From positions 19,483,165 through 19,547,164 of the forward strand of contig OU015538.1 in NCBI GenBank assembly GCA_907165065.1: a DNA stretch of 64,000 bases. The letters run 5' to 3'. Of this stretch, positions 1-14,400 are shown piece by piece; position 1 is the stretch's first letter, and each line of letters starts with the position of its first letter. A model generated the notes under the pieces. The model was not told the origin of the DNA and did not search any database. It saw nothing but the letters and a program-made list of their open reading frames with translations. Origin of the DNA: Caprimulgus europaeus (taxonomy: Eukaryota; Chordata; Aves; Caprimulgiformes; Caprimulgidae). The position numbers were made by a program, and so were the translations under genes.

Positions 1-989
1 CATTTATAGAATGTTGATTTATTTTTCTTAGAAAATAAATAATAGTTATAATTATATTATTTCTACACGTAAGCAGGATAACATGTTAAAAATACTTTTT
101 TCTTAAGAGTTTAAAAAACTCTTAAAAATTAGTAGCTGTATTCTATTTCCCCTCTGTAAAATGGTAAAATACAGGAATTACAAAAATATTCACAGCAGCA
201 GTGTTACATGGTGCTTACATATATTCAGCTTCTGCGCTTTTCAGAACACCCTACCTTTCCAAGGTACAGTACACCTTCATAACTCTGATAAACCAAAGCA
301 GCATTCTTTAGAGTATTCCTAAAGAGAAAAGGTCAGTAGGACTTGTGCTCACCCACATTATATTAATAATTTTAGTTTATAATTCTGAAAGAAAAAAATG
401 CAAGTACTATTGAAATTTGCAGATAAAATGAATAATGTTCTATAAAAAGTCTTGGGGACAGTTAACTAACACATAAAAATACTAATACATGTAAAATATT
501 TAGTTCATTCATCTAGTACAACAAAACAGCATGACTTAAGCGAACAATGAAAAGAAACAGAGACCCTATAAAGGAGCAGCTCAGAAGAGAACTTAAAACC
601 TTGTTTTGTTTGTCAGTTGAATGGCATTTCCCAATATAACACTGCAGTAAAGATCTACTGCAGCCTTTGAAAGGTGGATGTGACAAAATATTTAAGCATA
701 TATTGCTTGCATACGTAAAATCAAACACTTCTGGAATTCATCCACTAAAAAGAACAAGATTGCTTTGAAATTAGGTGAATATACACTGGTAAATACACTA
801 ACGAAACTTATTTTACTTGGTTTAATTAAGGTAAAGTTGATATTAATTTATATTTAGAAAACAGTGAACAGATGTTTGATGACAACATGTTCTTTAGAAA
901 ATGCAAGCAAAATAAGATTGAGGGGCTGAAAGCTGAAGTCTGCAAAGTTCAACCTGAAAATAACACCCACATTTTTAATGGCAGTTGCT

Positions 990-1092
990 GAATCACAGGA
1001 TAGTTCAGGTGGAAGGGATCTCTGGAGGATATGTAGTTCAACTACCAGCTCAGAGGAGGGCTAACTTAAGAGTTACACAAGGTCCAGGCAAC
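990..1092 (-). mobile_element. CR1 LINE 3'-end fragment
   Basis: Read on the plus strand, the segment begins gaatcacaggatagttcagg, continues with a GGAAGGGATCTCTGGAG-like block and then a CAACTACCAGCTCAGAG-like block. This is the reverse complement of the avian CR1 3' end (aatcacagaat..gttcaggttggaagggacc..). It is diverged and truncated, with no coding part left. Boundaries are approximate. Confidence 0.8.
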
Positions 1093-3346
1093 TACTAAGA
1101 AACTACAATTTCTATCAATTGCAGTATGAACTACATAGCTTTAAAAAAACCACGTGTCATCCTGAACACAAAATATTTGACTAAAAATAGGGTAAAAATG
1201 TGTGATATGGTCTCTGAATTTATCCCACTGATGTTAACTAACATTAATAACGGGGAAAACAAGCAAAAATTTGTTTGGCCTTTGTTGGAAAAAAAATAAG
1301 CTGAGATATGCTGATATTATCTAGTAAGACACAGACAAACTTTTTGTTTAGAGAGTGTTTGTTCATGTGGTTTAATACATACATCAAAAGCATCTAGCAC
1401 GGGTTTAAACATCTTTGACATAATCAGGAAAAAAATGAGAAAACCAACTTCTACTAGAACTAATGAACTCTTTCTACTCAATGAAAAATTAACCAATGGC
1501 TATACTTTATGAACAATATTCAAAATCTATTCTTCCCCAGTTACTCCAGTTATCTTTCCCCCAGGGTAGCCTTGGCACTAGAGCATGACCAAATCCAAAT
1601 TCAGCTAAGTTAGTCTGGTGGATTTATTTTCAGAGTGAAAATGAGAGCTAGTCTACCTTGCAGCTAGAGCTATACTTCAAAATGAAGTCAACAGAGAGCT
1701 CAGACATTTGCAATACTCTGATCTAACGTGCTTTTTTTGGACATTATAATCAACACATTTTGATAGGACACAGCACTCCAAAATCAGGATGTTTCTGCAG
1801 CTTTCTGCATCATGCTGGTCTTTTATCATTTCCCTACTTATTTTAGCAAAGGTGAGATTGTGAGGGATAAGAAAACAGAGTAGAATAAAATACATTGCCA
1901 AGTAGAAATGGTCAGGTATAAAACTCCTCTAAAACTTTTAGAATAAAGAGAATAAAGATCAATGATCTTATGACCAGCATGAGAAAACACTGTTTACAGA
2001 TAAATGAGTGACTGATTATTCATCTCAGCATTCATGTGGTATGTAAATAACAATAGCCAGCACTGCAGCCCATCTGTTTGGTTTAAATTTTGAATGAAGA
2101 TTTCATTTTCTCACTTATACAAAGAATATGACCTAAAAGTTAAAAAAAATTGACTTCCTTATTAGATCTAAGGGTATGTCACTCAGATACATCCTCGTAA
2201 GAAGGCTCGTAAGTAGTGTCTATATTAAACTAAGATTACATAGTAATGCCCCCTATCTAGAAGGAATTTCAGCCTGAGTGGCAGCTTTAGGTTATGCACA
2301 CAAAGCATGTTCATTTTGCACAAAATAAATCTTCAGGTAGGAGACATTCCTCACTTAATGTGCCAAATGCACAGCCTTGACTGCTACTTTCACACTGACT
2401 GTATGAGATAGCTAAAATTTATATCATTCATAAAACAAGGAGTATCTGAGAGGATCTGAGATCCAAGTTTCTATTAGTAATGCCTTTCAATTAATATTTT
2501 AGCCTCCAGTTATGACTGCAATTCTGGTTTAGGTGAGACATTTCTGCTTTCACACATTAAGATCAATTTTCCTCAGATTTAGTAACAGCAGAACTGTCTC
2601 CCTATGAATGATTTTATTTCCTTTTTCTGGTGGTAAGTTTAATATACTGTAAAAAGATCTTAATGGCTATCAAATAACCTAGATCTCACAATAAGATAAG
2701 ACAAAAGTTGATTAGCAACTGACCTGAAGAACTACCTAAACATTTTTCATCTTGGAACGTCTTGGAGTTTATGCTAACAGATAGATTCTTTTTAAGTTGT
2801 CAGAAGGAGGACAGCATTGGCAGTGGAGTTAAAGAATTGAAAAAGATAATCAAACTATTGCTGGCAGAGGAGAACTGAATTTCATCTGCCAAAAGCAGTG
2901 AAATGAAAAACAGAAACAGAGACAGCAACTCAAAATTATACTATTTTCACCTAGACCACAGGGAAAAAAAATCAAACTCACACAAACAAAGTGCAGTATC
3001 AGCTGAAGGGCAGAATCAGAACCCAAACTTTTTATACTGTGGAGAAATTAATTTTGCTTAGTCTGTAAATCAAAAATAGCCTAGTGCTATAAACACTTTG
3101 TGAGAGAAAGCTTAATAAAGATACATTAATTATTAATTGCCTAGATAGGAATTTTTAAACCAAGAAAAGAGAAAAAGGATCTTTTTTTCCACTGGAAAAA
3201 TACATAAGGGACAAAATTTCTAAAAGGAATAAAGCTGAATCTTATAAATGAAGGATAACAGTACAAAATAAAAAGACTTATATTTATCAGCCTTAGTTGT
3301 TTGGTTGTTTTTTGTTTTGGTTTTTCCCCCAAGAGCTAAAACAATT

Positions 3347-3395
3347 GAAGAGGAAAAGGGGAAAGAAAAAAAAAAAAAGGAAGAAAAAAAGAAGG
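3347..3395. repeat. 49-base uninterrupted purine tract
   Basis: All 49 bases are A or G, with a 12- to 13-base A run inside. It follows a T/G-rich stretch (about 3295-3325) on the same strand, so purine-rich and pyrimidine-rich blocks lie side by side. In the CNKSR2 transcript it would be a polypyrimidine tract within intron 4. Confidence 0.85.
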
Positions 3396-3759
3396 TTGCA
3401 GAATGCTACTAATCCAGAAAGGCTCTTAAATAAAATGAGTTCTAGGACTGGTCTGCTGTGAGGTTACATGGAAAACTGTCAGCACAGGACAGAGGCAGGC
3501 AGTGCAGCCCTGTTTGTTGGAAGCAGGGCCAGTTTAAGGGGCCTAAAACCTGACAATTTTCACTAAGTTTTATTCTTCCTTTCCCTCCTACAGTACTTTC
3601 ATCTTTCTCTTTTGCTTCATTCTGAGACAGCCCTGCCTGATCTCTAACCTCTCCACCTATTTCAGTAACACTGTTTTGTCTCATCAATATTTTTATCTAC
3701 TCACAAGATAAGCTCACTACAGATATTTGTAAAACTAATTTCTACTCACTCTTTCTGCC

Positions 3760-3795
3760 CACTGTCCAGTCCACTTTTTCACTGTCCAGTCCACT
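3760..3795. repeat. Two-copy tandem duplication, 20-bp period
   Basis: The 16-mer cactgtccagtccact occurs at 3760-3775 and again, identical, at 3780-3795, separated by tttt. It is a simple local duplication with no sign of function. Confidence 0.9.
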
Positions 3796-4353
3796 GCAGT
3801 TTTTCTGTACCTGTGTGTCACCTCAGGGACAGACAATCTCAGAGACTATTATTATCTGTATACTATGTAGCACTGCAGACCAGATAAATTAATTTTATGT
3901 ACATGTGGACTGTGCTATATTACAATGAAGTAATGGATGTCAGTGATGATGATACTACCATTAATTGTTCCATATTTGGTTTATTTAATGTTATGAATAT
4001 TTCACGTTAAGCACTAAACAACTTCCATGTAATTGTCTCTCCTTTAAGGGAAGAAGCCACAGTACAGGTTCTGGATATACTTGTATGTATTGTAGTAAGT
4101 ACTTGGCTCTGAAAGATTTTTAGTCATTCATATTTTAATCTGTAAGAAACTGTTAGTAGTAGTTAAGCTGTTTCCCACTGTGACTTTCTTCTTTTGTTTA
4201 ACACATAGATGCTGGTAGATAACCTAACATTAAATTGTCTACTCAAAAGCAAAGTGTATTATTTTCAACATCACACTCCCCTTCAATCTATCCAGGCATA
4301 TGAGGATAACCAAGGTCCAAAAATCTTCCCATCACTCTCAGACAAAGAAACTA

Positions 4354-6187
<1,834 letters not shown>

Positions 6188-7033
6188 TTACGGACGCCTG
6201 GTGTTAGACTAAGCAAGAAGCTGCTTTGTTTAGAATATCCAGGATGCATCCATCCATCCTGTTAGCATGGCAGCTTCTGCTGTCACCAACACTCCCAATC
6301 CTGGAGTCCTCAATCCCATTGGTCCCACTAAGTCACTGAGGGGATAGCAAAAAAACCAATCCCCATCTGCTGGGTCTCAAGGTCTTTCCCATTTTTAAGA
6401 AGTAAAGACGAGTCAGCCCACTGTCCTCTACTTGCCATGGTTCAGGGTTAACCAAACACTTGGTGTATTTGTTACCTCTGAGGACAGGTCTTTAGCAGTC
6501 TCTGCACCCAATCTCACTGGTGTTCCTCTACTAACTTGTAATACCTGAGCCTTAGCAGAACTTCCCTTTTCCTTATGCTGTGTATAAGGTATAAAATCTT
6601 ACATGGACTTAGTGACAGGGTTTTACAGGAAAATTCCTTCCTGGACCCTGCTATTGTTGGTGAGCAGCTGTCCCATATGTAATGTAACATGGAAACAGTC
6701 ACATCAGGTCAGGGCAGAGACGTGGGACTCCTGTTTCCAATGACTGCATAGGGAAGAGTCTGAGAAAAGAGCCGGCATATAGTAAAAGCTGTTCAGAGAC
6801 TGCAGCCAGTGACAGCACATTCATATTTAACAGTTCTTAAAGGATTTTCTTCCATTGATCTAAATCTAATGAAGCTGGGGTGTGTGTGTGTGAATCTAAG
6901 TAAAGTTTTCCAAACACAAGTCCCATTTCCCTTTATCCACATTTCCTCATCTGTGTCTTTGTCCTTTTATTACCAAGTCAATTCCCCACTTAGATCCAGG
7001 TAACAAGCACAAAGACACCTCAGCTCAAATACA

Positions 7034-7106
7034 TTAAGTAATTCACTCAAATTAACACAGAAACTCTCAAACACACTGAATTAAACACAGATTTCTTGCT
7101 GCCACA
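7034..7106 (-). mobile_element. Possible ancient L2/L3-type LINE tail remnant
   Basis: The order of words (aagtaattcactcaa, then acacagaaactct, then gaattaaacacagat) follows the common amniote LINE tail pattern AAGTGACTTGCCCAAGGTCACACAG..GGAATTGAACCCAGAT with many substitutions. This is the reverse strand of the L2/L3 3' end. The match is weak and could be coincidental. Confidence 0.35.
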
Positions 7107-9460
7107 ACAGGATGCAGCATATGAAAGAATTTAATGAGCCTTTAAAGAAAATAAACTTTCAGAATTTGAATTGATGACCCACTATTAATTTCAACTATGC
7201 ATATGTTACAGAGCATGACTGATCATGAATATCACACGCTACTACTTCTGCCTAAACATCTTTCTCAAACAATACACAGTCTTGATGGATCCTAATATAA
7301 ATATTTGTACAGAAATAAGAATTCCAACACCAAAAAAGGAAAAGGTATTAACAAACAAGCTTGTATGGAAGTCAAACAAAATACAAACACTGAGAACTGA
7401 ACAGAAAATACGTTTGAGGAAATCCACTAGTGAGCAAGTGCTTAGTTTTATCTTAGAGTTTATTAATTAACACGCTGATGGCAACCTCAATTACTGTCTA
7501 TATAAAATTTAAAATATAGCAAAGCATAGATAAAATATGTCCATAAAGATAATCAGGAGATGAAAGGAAATTTTTCAGCACAGTAAAAGTGCTGATGCAA
7601 GTTAGTGGTTTAGCTGAGACTTAGCAAGACACAATAAAAGGAAAAAGATAAAAAATATTACAAAAATGACAGTGAATCAATATCTCCATAGAAGACAGAG
7701 ACACTGCATTGCTCTCAATTTAAGCTTGCCTCAATTCCAAGATCTTAATTTTTAAATGAAACAACTATAATTAACTATAAATTGGGAAAAAAGTGGTTAA
7801 ACATAAACCTTGAAACTATCACCTCTGAGCACCTCACCTTGTATCAACAGCACAGGCTTCTCTCACCACTGCCACCTCCTGCACAATCTGTCTGCCAGGC
7901 TGAAGCTCTCATGCCAGGAAGCCCCACAAGCCCCACTGTGGCAGCACATTAGAAAACTACTGAAGAAACCTACAGCCTTGTCAGCAACCAAGGTGATGGG
8001 ATATAAAAGAGATGGTTCCAGGGGAGAAAAGGGCAAACAGGTGGGTACACACCCAAATTTGAACCACATTGACTAGGATTCAGTGAACATGCTTGAAAAC
8101 ACGGGGGGAAGAGTAGCAGTTTATGATAATAACTGAGTAGGTGGGTAGCTTTGTTCTGCATACATGACACTGCAAGTATCCAGATCTCTTCTAATTCCTG
8201 TAGGCATCTCATCTGCATGATGCTAACTGAGATAGCTTCAAACCTGCCAGACAAAATCATTATCACAGCTACCATACCAGACTTCAGTTTTCACAGCCAT
8301 ATATTCTGCTCTCACTGTGTTAAATACGTGCTGTTATTGTGAGACACACCAGAGAAATGATGCTCCTGAGCCTGTAAAAGTCTATCTCCTGGCAGGTGAT
8401 TTCTTTCTTGCACAGTAAAACCGAGATATAATTTCTGGTTTAAAAAGAAAGAAAGGATAAAACCTCTAAAAGAGACAAGAGGGTACTATTAGCATAGGCA
8501 GGATTATTTTTCATACCAGCATGGTTTGCTCCATTCTGTGGTTTTGTTTCATGATTCTTAAGGTTGTTGCATCGTCATTTGCACCAAATTACACTGTTAG
8601 TGAAAATGGACATCCAGGTTTAGAGAATGAAAACTGACTATTAAAGTAACCCCAAGTGCTGTCTGTCTGCAAGAATGCCACAGCCATAGAGTTTGTCAAA
8701 TTGTCATGAAACCTGGATCATGACACTGCTTAGAGAAGAGAGAGCAGACTAAAGCTGACTGCACTCGATTTCAGTAACGGGCCTGACAGGTACATTGTAG
8801 AAAGGGTAACTGCTGCAAGAAAGGGACAAACAGCCAATCTTCAACACAGAAAGATGGGACTGGTAAATCTATTAAATGTTTACTTAAGCTTCTTCACATA
8901 AAAACTGTTCAAACAGTAAGAAATTCTGCACATTCACCCAGTGTAATGTATGATAGCATTATTACCTTCAGACACACAGGAGTTACACAGAGATTAAGCT
9001 GTTCCATGACAGACTGATTCAGTGGTGTATATATATCAGAGCTGGTTGGAGCTCAGCAATTCCTGATGCCCTTTTCAATGACAAGAGGTGGAAAGAAGGA
9101 GTCCAAAATGTAAAAATTAAATGCAAATATGAAATCAGAGCCAGACAAGCTTTTATGGAAGAATATCAGCAGTAATAACGCCAAGATGAACCTGTGCTCA
9201 AAGTGACACTTGTTACCGAGGTGTACAACTGACTTTGGGAGTTTGCTTGCTGTCTGTAAAACACAACTTTCAATTTTAGCCATTTCATTCTCTAATTTTC
9301 AAACTCCCAGGAAGGATTCCTGCCACCCTGTTAGTTCCTCTCCTGTTCAGTTTGAGACTCCCGTTTCAGTGTTCCTAGAGAGCAGGGTTACTGGAGGATG
9401 GCAAGAGGGAGGAGACAGGACAGATTGCCTCCAGGGCTTTTGTAGCTGAATTTTGGTTGG

Positions 9461-9488
9461 TTTATTTATTTATTCATTTATTTATTTT
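9461..9488. repeat. (TTTA)n microsatellite
   Basis: TTTA units with one TTCA interruption, followed by a T/G-rich stretch to about 9500. Confidence 0.85.
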
Positions 9489-10689
9489 GTTTTTTTGAAG
9501 TACAGAAAAAGCAGGTGGCTGTTGTCAGAAGGGCTACAATTCAGAAGACAGGAGAGAAAACCATTTTTTTAAAAAAACCTGAAATAGACTGTGTTTTTCA
9601 CTAGTGCAGAGTATAAGATATGATATAAAAGGTAAGTTGTTGAATATTCCACATAATTAATAATGCATTGGAAATTGAAAAATAGGGAATCTGCTTCCAA
9701 AAAGATATTTCTTCCTTTCTATGCCATAAATACAAAATACAGAAATAGCTAAATACACTATGGCAATGAACCCTCCCTCTGTGTCTGTATCATAACTCCA
9801 GCTACAAACATTGCTTGTTTTGTACATATATTCTGGTTCCATTTGAAAAAGATAATGGGAAAACTGAGCAATTTTTTAGTCCATCTGACAATATAACATC
9901 TGTGTTTTTACATATTCAAAGCAGAATAAAAGAAATCTCCAGGTATGGCCTAGGGTGTTTTCATATCTTATTGCATATCACAAATTAGTATTTTATGCTA
10001 ATAAAACTAGCTGTAAAAATTTTAGCTACTAAGACAAAACAAGCCAAATTATTGTAGAAAACATTAAGATAAAAAATAGCAAGTACAATGGAAAAAATGA
10101 TAAGTGCTAATCAATTTTTTCTATACACTAACATCTGAAGATCAAAAGCAAAGCAAGAAATACCTGCAATACAAGAGGAGTTTATTCCATGGAAAACAAA
10201 ATCAGTATTATAAACTTCTTAGAGGTACTAATATAATGAAATTGTTTTGCTATAATGTGACATACAGAGGTAAAAAAATGTACACACATTAAAATTTATT
10301 TAACAGAGGGTATAATTTTAGCTAAGTAGTTTATATTGCATAAGTAATTATTTTAACTTACATTAAAAACAGATTTATTTTTAATTATAGTTTTTTCTTG
10401 ATGTCATTCATATAAATAGTCAGTGTAATATATGCATAAATACATATAAACACATGGGTGCATGTACAGCTTTTTCTGTGGGTGATATTTTGAGAATGTT
10501 ACAACTTTTCACTGAACTGTAAGGTTCAGAGAAATAAAAGTGGGGAGCAGTAGATCTCATTGAGGTGATCAAAGGATGTCTGAAATTCAAGCACCTTACA
10601 TGAAATTCACCATGCTAAGGCATTTAAAATGCCACAACCTAAATACTGTGCTACACTCCCATTTTTATGCTTCATGCATAAGCTTAAAG

Positions 10690-10960
10690 AACCCCCCAAC
10701 ACGATCTCAGAGCAGGCTGTGGCAGCCTTAGCTGTGGGTCTTGGTTTCAGACAAGAGCAGCAACAGCTCAGGACCATGAATGAAGTCACCTAGGAGATGT
10801 GACACCGCTGTCCCTGTGGGTGTCACCCAACTGTGCGCAGCACAGCGGGCTGCTCCCCTGCTCCCCTCCCAGCCCACCCTGAAAGCAGCACATCTAGACT
10901 CTTGGCACACTCCAATCCTCAGGGCTCAGGTTCCCAGTTGCTTTAAGCTGATGTATTTGC
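10690..10960. other. GC-rich islet, origin unknown
   Basis: This segment is clearly richer in G+C than the flanking AT-rich intron and contains several CpGs, for example around 10803-10850. Open frames on both strands (about 60-80 codons) match no family I know. It could be an old transposon remnant or a regulatory segment. Boundaries were judged by eye. Confidence 0.4.
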
Positions 10961-11129
10961 AAACTGCCACGATAAAGATGCTGCCATGCCCTCTTCCGAG
11001 CCTCAGCACCACTGTACAATGAGCAGGATTAGGAAATTAATTTGAAAGCTCAATCTTCATGCACATCTTCCCCACTACAGACTGGTTTTTGAGCCATTCT
11101 CAGATTACACATAAATCAATTTAAAGTTA

Positions 11130-11440
11130 TTGTGGATTTGCACTGTCTGATGCAGCTCTGCAGGGGTGCTCTGTCCCTCCTCTGCTGGGACAGCAGCTCT
11201 GGTCCCTTCCAGGCTCTCTGCTCCCCACGGACACACGCTCCCACGCTCTCCGTACGGCCGCACAAGACCTCTCCCACCTGTCTCCCTGGGGCATGGTTGC
11301 AGCACAGAGCTCTGAGATGACTTGGAAAGAAAATTCCCCAAAGCAGCTCAGAGCTTTTGGAATCTCCTTTGGGAAAACACAACGTGCCAGATGGGATCCC
11401 ACAACTCCCTGCTGTGTATGCTGCTCCTGCAAAGGCCACA
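11130..11440. other. GC- and CpG-rich islet, origin unknown
   Basis: G+C-rich with clustered CpGs (cacgga, ctccgtacggccgc near 11226-11262) inside AT-rich intron. A 183-codon open frame on the minus strand (11127-11678) overlaps it, but half of that frame is in AT-rich flank and it shows no known domain, so I do not call it a gene. An old LTR or other repeat fragment, or a regulatory element, are the alternatives. Confidence 0.4.
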
Positions 11441-14400
11441 GCTTCACAATGAAAATTACAGTGGCTGTGATAGCATCTAGTCCTTCAGCACTTAATGAAT
11501 AGAAGCAGGCAAACAGCCTATTAATTAATAAAAGCAAAAATCCCAAATAATCACATGCTATGATTTTAGTATAAATAGTTCTGAACTTAAATAGAATGAA
11601 AACTATCAAAATACACTTTATTTTAAATTTCCTTCCTGGAGGTATGTTTTTAAAGGTTAAGAGTCTAACAGAAAACACAAGAGAAACCTTATTCTAAAAT
11701 ACTAATTTCTGTAAACATTTATTTGATCTCATCAGGTAGATCTGTCAAAATTTGGAGGTGATATTTTTATGACACAACTGTAACTATTTGGATGTTGCTA
11801 CCCAGTAAATTCCTTAACTATGTAATCATCCATCCATCAAATCCATCTCTCCATCCTTAACCTAAGAGCAGTCTTATATGATGCCTAAAAATGTCCTCCA
11901 TCTAAAGCCAGCTAACAAAATCCACCAGTGATCCTCTGAATCAGCACACAAGTTAGGACTAGAGATTGGAACTTTAAACTGAACACATTTCCTGAATGGT
12001 GAAGATAGGACAATGATTCTAATAAAATGCAAGTTTTTGACAACACTTAATGAAAAGTTAAACAGAATAAATCAAAGAAACACTAAGTTTTATTAAGGTA
12101 ACTCTGTGTCACATGTAGTTCATAGAGTGTCAGCCTAGTGCTTTAATTGGGTAATGATCATAATCACATACTCTGTGAGCAAAGGAGGCATCTGAATAAG
12201 AAGTAATTGAACCCACCATGACCTAATTCTCAGAATGTCTTATCACAAACTCCCACTTCTGCACAGTTCAACTTATCTATTTGCAGTAAGTGTCCAGTGG
12301 AATTACTATCACAGTGGCTGTTCCAGCCACTTTCTAGCAAGGAGATGCTGTACTGCACACCAAAAGATATTAACACACAAAATTATACCTGTCTTGATAT
12401 TAATCACAATAAATTTCCTAAACTGCAAAAGAAGCTTAGTTTACTAAATAAATTTGCTTTGCTCTGCATTAGGGAAAGTTAAAAATAGAAGGCACATCTG
12501 GATATATGCTATTTAGCTAAAATATTGAATAATTTTTATATTTTAAAGATATATAAAATCCTAGCCCCTGTTGGTTTGCAAGCTGTAAACTTATTAAGAA
12601 AATGCATTCCATCTTGATGGCTGGGGACTGCAGTTCAAGGAAAACATTCTCCAAATTTGTTTCAGCTTTTTCTTTAAAAGCTTTTCTCATTCTAAATGTG
12701 TAAATTAGCAACACTACATAATAAAAATAATCCTTCTCACTAGCTTTAATAACATTTGCCTATCAGTTTATTGTGACAGTTAAACTGCAGTATTATAACC
12801 TAGTTTATGCACACAGAACACAACGATATTTCATAAAAATACAAGTAGGGAACTTATTAATAGCTATGGTAATACTATGCAAATATGCAACTTCATAATA
12901 CAAATTAGAGTATATTATCTGAAACCTCATTCTTTCCTATGCATAGCTTTCCTCCCCCTTGCACTCCCTTCCATTATAATTATTCCACCTTTCAGAGCAA
13001 ATTGTGTCACAATTCTTTCTTGTCTCCTGAGTCTATAATTTGGAACCTGTCACAGTGCTTCATATACCTTCCTATTACCTTGTAAATAGATACATTAAGT
13101 AGATAGAGTTAAGATTAAATATTTTAACCTTATTTAAAAACTGAACATTTGCATGTTTTTAACCTCCAGAAGAAGCTTTAGCATTTCCATTGTAATTGAT
13201 ATGTGTAAGTGTAATCAAGCATAATTAAGGTGCCTTGAAAAGTGATTTCGTTAGAAAAGCCACGTGTTTCTGATTTCAGATGAGAATTAGAACATCTTTC
13301 CTTTAAAAATCAGACTCAAAAAGACTATAAGACTACCACTGAAACAGGTTTGGTGGTTTTTGGGAGGTTTTTTTCAGAATATGGTACTGTCCTGGTTTTG
13401 CTTTTTAATAAATTGTTATTATTATGTTTAAGTGTTAAGAGAGACAAATGACTGCACACCTGGTGAGAGGAACTGAGTTAGAGAAAAGCAGAAGATGAGA
13501 TTATATTCCTGCAGATACCTCTTCTGAAAAAAACATGAAAAATTTATGGCTACACTGGACCTTGAAATGAGTAAGAGAGATGATCAAGGCAAGACTGCAG
13601 ACACAGTATGTAGATTTATTGTTTATGGATCTCTGAAGTGTCACTGATCATGACAAGACTTGACCCGCTATATGCCAAGCTCAAACCACACAGCAGAGTA
13701 GTTTCTATCACAAAAAGGTTAAGATGATGAAGAATTAACCAGTGTTCTTATCTCTTGCCTAAAGATTTTTTAAAGCAGCTTTTACATTGCAGCTCTTGCT
13801 ACAGATCTCTGACCAAACTGCGTGAAGCCCTCTAATGAAATAAATGTTATTTAAATCCTGTAATACCCAAATACTCTTTCTAGTTGATTAAGCTTGAATA
13901 AACTGGAACATCTTAATGTTTCTGTTTATGCACATAGACATATCTATCTATGGAGAGAAAGTGAGAATGTATTACTGCAGGACAAGCATCTAACACACAA
14001 AAATGTTTGAGAAAATTAAACTTATAACATACAGTACAGACATTTAAAAATGTCCTACAACATTAAACAAATCAAACATGCAAGAGTCTGTCAGGCTAAT
14101 CGGTGTGAGAAGTAAGCATTTTCTTAAAATGCATTTCAAAATTGTATCTCACCATGCTATGTGGTCACACATCAGGACACATCACCAGTGTAACTTTTGG
14201 TTAAGGTCTGTAAAAATATGAAATCTGCTATTCAATTATGTAGACTGCTTCTTGCCATAATAGTAACAAGTAGAAAGGAAGTGTATTGTATGCAAATAAA
14301 AATGCCTCCATCGAAACATCTGGCTCCAGATGTCTTGAGCCACTGCTCTGAGAAACTTCCCACATACAGAAGGCTCACTTGGCAATAGATCCAAACTTAC

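Noticed and set aside
13388-13480. tgtcctggttttgc start resembling the 5' end of songbird ERVL-type LTRs
   Set aside because: Only about a dozen bases resemble the LTR start; the following sequence and a matching 3' end with target duplication were not recognised.
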